38,236 nt of DNA from Scybalenecus merdavium (lineage in GTDB: Bacteria; Bacillota; Clostridia; Oscillospirales; Acutalibacteraceae). The notes beneath the pieces were generated by a model that saw nothing but the letters and a program-made list of their open reading frames with translations, was not told the origin of the DNA and did no database searches. The stretch's first letter is position 1; each line of letters begins with the position of its first letter. Positions 1-7,414 of the stretch are shown piece by piece. The stretch is from positions 1-38,236 of the forward strand of contig DVNM01000021.1 in assembly GCA_018714405.1 (NCBI GenBank), read 5' to 3'. The position numbers and the translations under genes are program-made.

Positions 1-52
1 TTTGAATAATTTTTTGCGGCGATTGCTCACTTCAAGCGTGCATTTCTCCTCT

Positions 53-80
53 CCCCAAAAAGCCATATGGCTTTTTGGGG
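53..80. repeat. Perfect 28-bp palindrome
   Basis: Positions 53-66 (CCCCAAAAAGCCAT) are the exact reverse complement of 67-80 (ATGGCTTTTTGGGG). As RNA it could form an 11-bp stem with a CATATG loop. It is followed by ACCCCC, so GGGG at 77-80 could alternatively pair with the next C-run. There is no T-tract immediately after the stem on the plus strand, so a classical terminator is not obvious. A protein-binding site or a small dispersed palindrome are the alternatives. Confidence 0.75.
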
Positions 81-121
81 ACCCCCTAAGTACTGCCCCC
101 GAGCAAAAGACAAAAAGCGCA

Positions 122-145
122 AAAACCGCACCGCTGTGCGGTTTT
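122..145. terminator. Bidirectional terminator-like hairpin
   Basis: AAAACCGCAC (122-131) pairs perfectly with GTGCGGTTTT (136-145) around the loop CGCT. The A/T flanks of the stem give a T-run in either direction. On the minus strand the stem is followed by further T-rich sequence. It probably ends a transcript entering from the left, or one coming from the minus strand. Confidence 0.6.
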
Positions 146-245
146 CCTGCTTTTATAGTGCTTCATTTTCTTTAGAGTGCAAGATACTTTTCTGCTTGAG
201 AAAAATAGCAGTCTATTTTCAAAATCTTTTCTATGCGCGGTCCAA

Positions 246-263
246 CCGGCTTTTTCGACAGTC
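246..263 (+). repeat. Dispersed 18-nt motif, left copy
   Basis: CCGGCTTTTTCGACAGTC is matched at 17 of 18 positions by 38094-38111 at the other end of the window. In both places a GC-rich hairpin with a 3-nt loop follows within a few bases. Both copies are intergenic. It resembles a small dispersed intergenic element; the size of the family cannot be judged from this window. Confidence 0.5.
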
Positions 264-265
264 TC

Positions 266-290
266 AAGAGGCACACCGTGCCTCTTTTCA
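266..290 (+). terminator. Hairpin with short T-run
   Basis: AAGAGGCAC (266-274) pairs with GTGCCTCTT (278-286) around a 3-nt loop (ACC), followed by TTCATTTTG. It could act as a rho-independent terminator on the plus strand, although the T-run is interrupted. Confidence 0.5.
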
Positions 291-361
291 TTTTGAATCA
301 GTTTTATGTAAAAATCGTGCACATAAATTGGGACATAAGCATATTTTGCCAAGATTTTATG

Positions 362-389
362 TTGAATAAATCTTGCCTTGTGGTATAAT
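362..389 (+). promoter_or_regulatory. Probable ligA operon promoter (sigma-A type)
   Basis: A -35-like TTGAAT (362-367) is separated by 16 nt from a perfect -10 TATAAT (384-389). The -10 is preceded by TG plus one base (TGGTATAAT), the extended -10 form. Transcription would begin near 396, giving a leader of about 30 nt before the ligA ATG at 428. This is the only good promoter seen before the ten-gene run that ends at addA. Confidence 0.7.
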
Positions 390-427
390 AACTTCAATAA
401 CTTCAGAAACTGGAATATGGTGAAAGT

Positions 428-2401
428 ATGCAGGAGATCCAGCAGAAAATCGAAGAACTGAAAAAAACGATTCGCTACCACAGTGACCGTTATTATAATG
501 ACGATGCGCCTGAAATAGAGGATTATGAATATGATATGCTGATGCGCCGGCTTCAGCAGCTTGAAGCGGCGTATCCTATGTACGCCACGCCGGATTCGCC
601 AACGCAGCGTGTCGGCGGCAAAGCGGACAATACCTTTGAAAGCGTTGTGCACACGGTGCGTATGGAGAGTTTGCAGGATGCTTTTTCGCAGGAGGAGCTG
701 TGCGATTTTGACCGGCGTGTGCAGGAGGCGGCCGGCGCTTGCGCTTATACCGTTGAACCGAAGATCGACGGCCTTTCTGTCAGCCTGGAATACCGCGACG
801 GTGTTTTCTTCCGCGGTTCTACCCGCGGCGACGGCGATGTCGGTGAAGATGTAACGGCCAATCTGCGTGTGATCCGCTCTATTCCGCTGCAGCTTGCCGA
901 ACCGCTGCCTTATTTGGAGGTGCGCGGTGAGGTGTATATGCCCAAAAAAAGTTTTGCCAGGCTGGTGGACCGTCAGCTTTTGAACGACGAAAAACCGTTC
1001 AAAAACCCGCGCAATGCGGCGGCCGGCTCTTTGCGCCAAAAAGACAGCGCCGTTACCAAGTCACGCGGGCTTGACATATTTGTGTTTAATGTGCAGCAGA
1101 TCGAAGGGCATACTCTGCGTACGCATAAAGAATCCCTTGACTATTTAAAGTCTCTTGGCTTTCATGTGATCCCAAGCTATAAACAGGTACATGATTTTTC
1201 CGATGCACTGGCCGAGGTGGCGCGCATCGGTGAGTCGCGTGGTTCGCTCGAATATGACATTGACGGCGCCGTGATCAAAGTAGATGATTTTGCGCTGCGT
1301 GAATCTCTCGGCAGCACGGCCAAATTTCCCAAGTGGGCGGTCGCGTTTAAATATCCGCCTGAGGAAAAGCAGACAAAACTGATCGATATTGAGATCAACG
1401 TCGGACGCACCGGTGTTTTGACCCCCACGGCAGTGCTGGAACCGGTGCATCTGGCCGGCACGACCGTCTCGCGTGCAACGCTGCACAATTTGAATTTTAT
1501 TCAGGAAAAAGGCATTGCGATCGGCGACACAGTCACTGTGCGCAAAGCCGGCGATATCATTCCGGAGGTTTTGTGCGTCAGCGCGCACGGCGGCAACCCC
1601 GTCTATACGTTTCCGGATGTTTGCCCGTCCTGCGGTAGTGCCGTGGTGCAGGATGAGGAAGAGGCGGCGATCCGCTGCATCAATCCGGCCTGTCCGGCGC
1701 AGCTGCTGCGCAACCTGATCCATTTCTGCTCGCGTGATGCAATGGATATCGAGGGGCTCGGCCCGTCCATTCTGGAGCAGTTTGTGCAAAACGATATGGT
1801 CCGCTCGGCTTCCGATCTTTATACGCTGCAGCGCGATGCGATCTTGCAGCTGGAGGGCTTTCAGGAAAAAAGCGCCGATAATATTTTAAGTGCAGTGGAA
1901 AAGTCGAAGGAAAACGATTTGTCACGTCTGCTGTTTGCCCTCGGTATCCGCCACATCGGCGCCAAGGCGGCCAAACTGCTGGCGCAGCACTTCGGCACGA
2001 TGGATGCCGTGGAAGCCGCTTCCGTGGAAGAGATCGGTGCGATCGACGGCTTTGGTCAGATCATGGCCGAAAGTGTTGCGGCGTATTTCAAAACAGAAAA
2101 GGCACAGACGCTGGTGGCCGGACTGAAAGCCTGCGGTGTGAATATGGCCTGCCGTTTGCAGACGGTTGATCGGCGTTTTGCCGGCAAAACGTTTGTGCTC
2201 ACCGGCACGCTGCCTACCATGAAGCGCAGTGAGGCACAGAAGCTGATCGAATCGTTCGGGGGCAAATGTGCGTCGTCCGTATCCAAAAAAACGGATTATG
2301 TTGTGGCCGGTGAAGCAGCCGGCAGTAAGCTCGACAAGGCAAACCAGCTTGGTGTGCCGGTGATCGGTGAAGATGAACTGAAAGAAATGACGGCAGTATG
2401 A
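428..2401 (+). CDS. ligA: NAD-dependent DNA ligase LigA
   Basis: Seals nicks in duplex DNA using NAD+ as adenyl donor, in replication (Okazaki fragments) and repair. At 657 aa it has the usual full length. Visible domains: an N-terminal NAD-binding Ia region (about 1-65), the adenylation domain with the KxDG motif EPKIDG (active-site lysine K112), an OB-fold region (about 310-390), a four-cysteine zinc finger (C399, C402, C417, C422), helix-hairpin-helix repeats (about 425-570) and a C-terminal BRCT domain (FAGKTFVLTG onward). The ATG at 428 has only a weak GGTGA upstream, but the N-terminus aligns with the family start. The stop overlaps the next gene's start (ATGA), consistent with co-transcription. 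First gene of the left operon. Confidence 0.97.
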   Translation: MQEIQQKIEELKKTIRYHSDRYYNDDAPEIEDYEYDMLMRRLQQLEAAYPMYATPDSPTQRVGGKADNTFESVVHTVRMESLQDAFSQEELCDFDRRVQEAAGACAYTVEPKIDGLSVSLEYRDGVFFRGSTRGDGDVGEDVTANLRVIRSIPLQLAEPLPYLEVRGEVYMPKKSFARLVDRQLLNDEKPFKNPRNAAAGSLRQKDSAVTKSRGLDIFVFNVQQIEGHTLRTHKESLDYLKSLGFHVIPSYKQVHDFSDALAEVARIGESRGSLEYDIDGAVIKVDDFALRESLGSTAKFPKWAVAFKYPPEEKQTKLIDIEINVGRTGVLTPTAVLEPVHLAGTTVSRATLHNLNFIQEKGIAIGDTVTVRKAGDIIPEVLCVSAHGGNPVYTFPDVCPSCGSAVVQDEEEAAIRCINPACPAQLLRNLIHFCSRDAMDIEGLGPSILEQFVQNDMVRSASDLYTLQRDAILQLEGFQEKSADNILSAVEKSKENDLSRLLFALGIRHIGAKAAKLLAQHFGTMDAVEAASVEEIGAIDGFGQIMAESVAAYFKTEKAQTLVAGLKACGVNMACRLQTVDRRFAGKTFVLTGTLPTMKRSEAQKLIESFGGKCASSVSKKTDYVVAGEAAGSKLDKANQLGVPVIGEDELKEMTAV

Positions 2402-3234
2402 GAGAATTTAGAAAAAAGCAGCGCACTTTAAAAAAATGGATGACCGGTTTGATCGTAACGGCGGCCGTGCTGATCTTTGTTTACATCGGCATTGAGCCTT
2501 ATCTGCGCCAGTATATCGGCGCGGCGGCCACAACGGTCTGCAGCATTTTGTGCAATTTGTTTGCGCTGGCGGCCATGGTAGTGCTGTTCCTTTATTATTC
2601 CAAATATTCCAAAAGCGACTATTTTTTGCAGTCGATCGAGGATGAACTGTGCGACGCTTCGTATTATCTGACCGCGCGCCCGGAAAAAACGGCTGAGGAA
2701 TACTGCCGCGCGGTCAGCCGCGATTTGGCAGAAAACCGTTTTACGCTGGAAAACCAGGTCGAAGTGGACGGTTTTACATTTGATTTTAAGGCGCGCCACG
2801 GCAAAGATTTCATTTACTGTGTCTGTGCAGAAGATTTGGAGCGCAGCGACATGCTCGCTTTTGCCGACTGTGTTTTGCACGACATAACGGTGCTGAACCT
2901 GCGCCGAAACGGCAACATTGTGCTTTTTTATATTACCGATAAAGCCCGTGAAGATGCGCTTGCGCTCTCTAAAATGACCATGGCTTACGGCAAAAAGCAG
3001 CAGATCCGGTTCAACAACGCCATTGCGGAGCTGTCTACAGGCCGCTGTTATTTCCTGGGAAACCGGGAAACGCGCAACCAGGCCAATATCGCCAATTATG
3101 TCATGAACTGCGAATTGCCGCTCAAGAAAAAATTTATCGGGCAGGAGCGCCTGCCGTTTCAGGATGCGCTGGAAGAGCGTATGAAAGATTTTGATTTGAA
3201 AAAGTACTTAAACGGCGAATTTTACGCTCATTAA
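2398..3234 (+). CDS. Two-TM membrane protein of unknown function
   Basis: A 278-aa protein I do not recognise. A basic N-terminus (about residues 1-14) is followed by two hydrophobic segments (about 15-35 and 43-66), then a mixed alpha/beta soluble domain of about 210 residues that probably faces the cytoplasm. The soluble part has a stretch alternating VDGFTFDFKARHGKDFIY-like beta strands and a lysine/arginine-rich C-terminus. No catalytic motif or metal-ligand set is evident. The ATG overlaps the ligA stop by 4 nt, and murD follows within 20 nt, so it is translated as part of the ligA-murD operon. An envelope or cell-division-related role would be guilt by association only. Confidence 0.85.
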   Translation: MREFRKKQRTLKKWMTGLIVTAAVLIFVYIGIEPYLRQYIGAAATTVCSILCNLFALAAMVVLFLYYSKYSKSDYFLQSIEDELCDASYYLTARPEKTAEEYCRAVSRDLAENRFTLENQVEVDGFTFDFKARHGKDFIYCVCAEDLERSDMLAFADCVLHDITVLNLRRNGNIVLFYITDKAREDALALSKMTMAYGKKQQIRFNNAIAELSTGRCYFLGNRETRNQANIANYVMNCELPLKKKFIGQERLPFQDALEERMKDFDLKKYLNGEFYAH

Positions 3235-3253
3235 ACCGGAAAGGAAGTTGTTT

Positions 3254-4666
3254 GTGGAACTCTCAAATATCAAAAGTGCCCGCTTTTTTGAAAATATGCG
3301 CGGCAAAAAGACAGCGTTTATCGGGGTCGGCGTCACCAATGCGCCGACGGCCAAATTTTTTGCTGAAATGGGCGCCAAGGTCTACTGCTGTGACCGTAAA
3401 GGGCGCGATTATATCGGTGAAGATATCTGCAGTTCGCTGGAGAAAGCCGGCGTAACGCTTTGCCTTGGCGAAGATTATCTGGAGCTCTTGCCGGAGATGG
3501 ATGTGATTTTCAGAACGCCCGGCATCATGCCTTCGGCGGATTTTCTCACTGCGGCCAAAAAGCGCGGACAGGTCGTCACCTCGGAAATGGAAGTGTTCTT
3601 TGACCTTTGCCCGTGCAAAACGATCGCGGTGACCGGCAGTGACGGAAAAACAACGACTACAACCATCATTTCCGAATTTTTAAAGGCACAGGGTTACACG
3701 GTGCACCTTGGCGGAAATATCGGCAAGGCGCTTTTGCCGGAGCTCAACACCATCGGCAAAGATGACGTTGCCGTTGTGGAGCTTTCGTCGTTCCAGCTGA
3801 TCTCCATGCACGCTTCGCCGGACATTGCGGTGGTCACCAACCTTGCGCCGAACCATCTGGATCACCACAAGGACATGCAGGAGTATGTAGATGCCAAGCG
3901 CAATATTTTGCTGCACCAAAACGCTTTTTCAAAATCTGTTTTGAATTTCAGCAACGATTATACGCTGAAAATGCGCGGTGATGTAAACGGCACGCCGTAT
4001 TTCTTCTCCAGAATGCAGGAGGTGCCGGTGGGCGCTTATCTGTTGGACGGAGAGATCATGTTTAAAGATTACGGTGCGGCCCAGCCGGTGCGGGTCATGC
4101 CGCGCAGCGCCATCCGCCTGGTCGGTGAGCATAATGTGGAAAATTACCTTACGGCGATCACGGCTGTCTGGGGTATGGTGGAACCGAAAACGATGCAGCA
4201 TGTTGCCGAAACGTTCGGCGGTGTGGAACACCGAATCGAGTTCGTGCGCGAGCGAAACGGCGTAAAGTGGTACAACGATTCTATCGCTACATCGCCCACG
4301 CGCGTGATTTCCGGTTTAAAGTCTTTTGACCAGAAAATCATCATTATCTGCGGCGGGTCGGACAAGGGCATTTCGTTTGCGCCGATGGTGCCGTATATTC
4401 TGGATAAGGTCAAAGTCCTGATTTTGATGGGGCACACCACTGCGCCGAAGATCTACGAGGCTGTGACGGCGGACCCGGATTATAAGCCGGGCTGTCCGGA
4501 GATCCTTTTTGCGGATTCTATGGAAGACGCCGTTGCAAAGGCCGATCAGGCGGCCAAGACAGGGGATATTGTTTCGCTTTCGCCGGCCTGCGCGTCGTTT
4601 GACCTTTATAAGAATTTTGAGTATCGCGGCCGGCACTATAAATCCCTGGTGCAGGCGCTGGACTGA
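3254..4666 (+). CDS. murD: UDP-N-acetylmuramoyl-L-alanine--D-glutamate ligase MurD
   Basis: ATP-dependent cytoplasmic Mur ligase that adds D-glutamate to UDP-MurNAc-L-Ala in peptidoglycan precursor synthesis. The N-terminal Rossmann-like UDP-binding domain covers about 1-110. The central ATPase domain has the P-loop TGSDGKTTTT (K132) and the MurD-typical ELSSFQL and APNHLDHH motifs. The C-terminal ligase domain contains VKWYNDSIATSP and ends with SLSPACASFDLYKNFEYRG, all characteristic of MurD. The P-loop has Ser-Asp where Thr-Asn is more usual. I chose GTG at 3254 because GGAAAGGAAG (3238-3247) is then 6 nt upstream; TTG at 3248 would abut the Shine-Dalgarno sequence. About 470 aa, near the family norm. 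Here murD sits with ligA rather than in a division/cell-wall cluster. Confidence 0.95.
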   Translation: MELSNIKSARFFENMRGKKTAFIGVGVTNAPTAKFFAEMGAKVYCCDRKGRDYIGEDICSSLEKAGVTLCLGEDYLELLPEMDVIFRTPGIMPSADFLTAAKKRGQVVTSEMEVFFDLCPCKTIAVTGSDGKTTTTTIISEFLKAQGYTVHLGGNIGKALLPELNTIGKDDVAVVELSSFQLISMHASPDIAVVTNLAPNHLDHHKDMQEYVDAKRNILLHQNAFSKSVLNFSNDYTLKMRGDVNGTPYFFSRMQEVPVGAYLLDGEIMFKDYGAAQPVRVMPRSAIRLVGEHNVENYLTAITAVWGMVEPKTMQHVAETFGGVEHRIEFVRERNGVKWYNDSIATSPTRVISGLKSFDQKIIIICGGSDKGISFAPMVPYILDKVKVLILMGHTTAPKIYEAVTADPDYKPGCPEILFADSMEDAVAKADQAAKTGDIVSLSPACASFDLYKNFEYRGRHYKSLVQALD

Positions 4667-4675
4667 GGTATAGGT

Positions 4676-5701
4676 ATGAATTTGGATTTAATGCAAATGC
4701 TGCAGGCGCTGACGGCCTGCCCGGCGCCGTCCGGCTGTGAGGAGCAGATCCATGCGCTTTGCCGCGGCTATATGACGGCGCTGCACGGTGATGTGCGCAC
4801 CGACGCGCTGCATAATTTGCTTTGCACGTTTGGTCAGGGACCGCACCACATCGTTTTGGAAGCACATCTGGACGAGATCAGCATGGTCGTGACCGATGTG
4901 TGCGACGGCAGCTTTTTAAAAGTTGCGCCCTGCGGTGGTCTGGACGAGCGGATGCTGCCCGGCAGCGAAGTACTCGTTCTCGGATGTGAACAGCTGGCCG
5001 GTGTGGTCACGACGCTGCCGCCGCATTTGAAAAAGCAGAAAAAAACACCCCAAATAGACGAGCTGGCTGTAGACGTTTGCTGTGATGCAGTGCGTTTGCC
5101 GGCACTGGTGCAGCGCGGCGACCGCATTGTGTTCAAGCGCCATTTCACCAAACTGCTCGGGGACCGGGTCAGTGCAAACTGTCTGGATGACCGCAGCGGT
5201 GCAGCAGCTGTCCTATTGGCAGCGCAAATGATTCACAATGCCGATTTGCCGGTGAAGATCACGGTTGTTTTGGCTGCGCAGGAAGAGGTAGGCAATCGCG
5301 GCGCCGCTACGGCGATCTACCGGGAAAGTGCCGACGAAGCAATTTGTGTGGATGTCAGTTTTGCCTATTCGCCCGGCTGCAAGGCAGAAAGCTGCGGCAA
5401 GCTGGGGCAGGGTGCTATGATCGGCATTTCGCCGGTGCTGGACCGCGCTGCGTTTGAAACTATGGTGGCGCTGGCCAAAGAAAACCAAATACCGCACCAG
5501 GTGGAGGTCATGAACGGCCGCACCAGTACGGATGCGGATGCTTTTACAGTCAGCGGCAGCGGCGTGCCGTGCGCATTGCTTTCGATTCCGCAGCGCTATA
5601 TGCACACCCCGGTCGAGGTCGTGCAGCGCAGCGACATTCAGGCGGTTGCTGATTTGATTTTTGCTTATGTCCAGAAGAAAGCAGGTGAGGCAGATGCTTG
5701 A
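4676..5701 (+). CDS. M42 family metallo-aminopeptidase, copy 1
   Basis: A 341-aa protein of the M42 (glutamyl aminopeptidase/FrvX/CelM-like) family: dinuclear-metal exopeptidases that usually form large tetrahedral complexes and trim small peptides in the cytosol. The expected ligands and catalytic residues are visible: H64 and D66 (AHLDE), the bridging D172 in LDDRSG, the catalytic glutamate pair E203/E204 (AAQEEVGNRGA), D226 (CVDVSF) and H310 (RYMHTP). The ATG at 4676 follows murD by 9 nt, with GAGGTATAG just upstream. A second paralogue overlaps its 3' end, so the two are probably made together and could form mixed or separate complexes. Substrate specificity cannot be told from sequence. 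Confidence 0.9.
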   Translation: MNLDLMQMLQALTACPAPSGCEEQIHALCRGYMTALHGDVRTDALHNLLCTFGQGPHHIVLEAHLDEISMVVTDVCDGSFLKVAPCGGLDERMLPGSEVLVLGCEQLAGVVTTLPPHLKKQKKTPQIDELAVDVCCDAVRLPALVQRGDRIVFKRHFTKLLGDRVSANCLDDRSGAAAVLLAAQMIHNADLPVKITVVLAAQEEVGNRGAATAIYRESADEAICVDVSFAYSPGCKAESCGKLGQGAMIGISPVLDRAAFETMVALAKENQIPHQVEVMNGRTSTDADAFTVSGSGVPCALLSIPQRYMHTPVEVVQRSDIQAVADLIFAYVQKKAGEADA

Positions 5702-6689
5702 GCAGCTTTGTAACCTTCCCGGCGGCTCCGGCCGCGAGAAAAAGGTACGCGAATATATTTTGACCCAGATCACCCCGTACTGCACCTGCCGTGTGGATGC
5801 GCTCGGCAACATTATTGCCGAGAAGAAGGGCAGGAATCGTGCGCCGCAGAAAATCCTTTTCAGCGCGCATATGGACGAAGTGGCGTTCATTATTACGTCT
5901 GTTACGGACGATGGCTACCTGCGTTTTGAACCGGTCGGCGGCATAGAGCCGGAAGCGGTCGTCTGCCGTGTGCTGCATGTCGGCGACGTGCAGGGTGTTG
6001 TCGGTACAAAGCCGGTGCATTTGCTCACGAAGGCAGAGCGCGAAACGCCTTTAAGTTTTGATGACCTTTTGATCGACATCGGTGCTGCCGACCGGGAAGA
6101 GGCGCTTTCTTTTGTGCAGCCCGGGGATTATGCTTATTTCTTACCGAATTATGCTGCGCATGACGGCAAAATCGTCTCTAAGGCGCTCGATGACCGTGCG
6201 GGCTGCATGCTTTTGATCGAAATGATCCGGTCAGATTTAAAATATGACTGCACATTTGCTTTTTGTGTGCAGGAGGAAGTTGGTCTGCGCGGCGCCGGCT
6301 GCGTGGCACGCCAGGTAGAGCCGGATGTGGCTGTTGTTGTGGAAACGACGACCGCGGGCGACCTTTGCGGCGTGACCGGTGCAGAGCGCGTTTGCGTGCT
6401 CGGCGAAGGGCCGGTCGTTAGCTTTATGGATGGGCGCACAGTCTACGACCATGCGCTTTACAGCAAGATCATGTCTGCTGCAAAAGAAGCCGGCATTCCG
6501 GTGCAGACCAAAACGAAAATTGCCGGCGGCAACGATGCAGGTGCACTCCAGACCGGTGCGTCCGGCGCAAAGGTGGCCGCTGTTTCACTGCCGGGGCGGT
6601 ACATTCACGGCTGTGCCGGCGTGGTGTCTTCTAAAGATCTGGCGGCGGCCAGGCAGCTGCTGTTTCAGATCATGGATCAGGTGCTATGA
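5694..6689 (+). CDS. M42 family metallo-aminopeptidase, copy 2
   Basis: Second M42 paralogue, 331 aa from the ATG at 5694, which has AGGTGAGG (5683-5690) directly upstream and overlaps the first copy by 8 nt. An in-frame ATG further upstream has no comparable site. Conserved residues: H59 and D61 (SAHMDE), D167 in LDDRAG, E194/E195 (VQEEVGLRGA), E217 (VVETTTAGD) and H305 (GRYIHG). At the fourth ligand position it has Glu where copy 1 has Asp; both acids occur in related metallopeptidases, so activity is likely. The mid-region differs clearly from copy 1, so this is an old duplication, not a recent one. Likely a cytosolic peptidase finishing peptide turnover. Confidence 0.9.
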   Translation: MLEQLCNLPGGSGREKKVREYILTQITPYCTCRVDALGNIIAEKKGRNRAPQKILFSAHMDEVAFIITSVTDDGYLRFEPVGGIEPEAVVCRVLHVGDVQGVVGTKPVHLLTKAERETPLSFDDLLIDIGAADREEALSFVQPGDYAYFLPNYAAHDGKIVSKALDDRAGCMLLIEMIRSDLKYDCTFAFCVQEEVGLRGAGCVARQVEPDVAVVVETTTAGDLCGVTGAERVCVLGEGPVVSFMDGRTVYDHALYSKIMSAAKEAGIPVQTKTKIAGGNDAGALQTGASGAKVAAVSLPGRYIHGCAGVVSSKDLAAARQLLFQIMDQVL

Positions 6690-7414
6690 TCCGGCAGGCA
6701 GAAAACCTGGAAATGCTGCGCCGGTATGTTAAGCGGGATCTGTTTTCCGTACGCATCTGCGCACTGGCACGCGCGTACGGCTTTACATATTCATTTGTTT
6801 CATTTTATGTGCAGCTGTCCGGCGACCGCGTCACGGCGCTTCTGTCTGATCTGGAGGGCGATCTGACGATCAGTGCGCTGGAAGATGCTGACCGGGAAGA
6901 ACTGGCTGCATTCGTGGCGGTGCGTGCACACCGTTCTGTTTTGACGGACTGCACGTTTTCACTGCCCGGCCGGGTGCAAAACGGTTCGGTCATGCTGCGC
7001 GCGGCAGCCGCCGATTGCGCGCCGTCCGGTTTGGGAAAAGATGTTCCGTTGCACACGCCCGGCCTTACAGAATTGTTTGCTTTTATGGAATACGACGGCC
7101 AAAGCTTTGAAGCCTGGTATGCCGATTTGAACCACCGCATCCGCCACGGCTGCGCACAGGTGTTTTCGATCGAGGAAAACGGACAAATCGTTTCGGCGGC
7201 GGTGCTGGCATTTGTAGATGGGAATACGGCCGTTTTAACATCGGTGCGCACGCACCCTTCGGCGCGCGGCCGGGGCTTTGGCAGCCGGCTGGTCGCCGGT
7301 ATCTGCCGTGCATTTGGCGGGCAGGTCTATTTAATGTGTGAAAACAGCTCGATCGTGCCGTTTTATGAACGGCTTGGTTTTCACAAAACGGAGAACTGGA
7401 GAATGTGTTTATGA
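6686..7414 (+). CDS. GNAT family N-acetyltransferase
   Basis: A 242-aa protein. The C-terminal half (about 130-242) is a GNAT fold with the acetyl-CoA pyrophosphate-binding motif HPSARGRGFGSRL and the family-typical ending VPFYERLGFHKTENW. The N-terminal half is less conserved and may be a degenerate second GNAT unit or a substrate-recognition extension. The start ATG overlaps the preceding stop (ATGA), and its own stop overlaps the next gene. The acceptor (small molecule, antibiotic or protein amine) cannot be predicted. It belongs to the operon by position, but no functional link to its neighbours is evident. Confidence 0.85.
   Translation: MIRQAENLEMLRRYVKRDLFSVRICALARAYGFTYSFVSFYVQLSGDRVTALLSDLEGDLTISALEDADREELAAFVAVRAHRSVLTDCTFSLPGRVQNGSVMLRAAAADCAPSGLGKDVPLHTPGLTELFAFMEYDGQSFEAWYADLNHRIRHGCAQVFSIEENGQIVSAAVLAFVDGNTAVLTSVRTHPSARGRGFGSRLVAGICRAFGGQVYLMCENSSIVPFYERLGFHKTENWRMCL

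Larger units (their letters stand above)
1..427. other. Gene-free region upstream of ligA
   Basis: No convincing coding sequence is seen on either strand here. The stretch holds a 28-bp perfect palindrome (53-80), a terminator-like hairpin usable in both directions (122-145), an 18-nt motif that recurs at the far end of the window (246-263), a second hairpin followed by a T-run (266-290), and the probable ligA promoter (362-389). The density of hairpins suggests it separates transcription units, with the preceding unit lying left of the window or ending here. Confidence 0.6.

Noticed and set aside
1..30. Possible minus-strand gene start leaving the window (GTG at 30)
   Set aside because: Only ten codons are visible, and the GGAGAGGAG on the minus strand is about 15 nt away, too far to be convincing.
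86..1039. 317-codon minus-strand ORF over the ligA 5' end
   Set aside because: Overlaps the well-supported ligA; no recognisable protein, and it runs through terminator-like hairpins.
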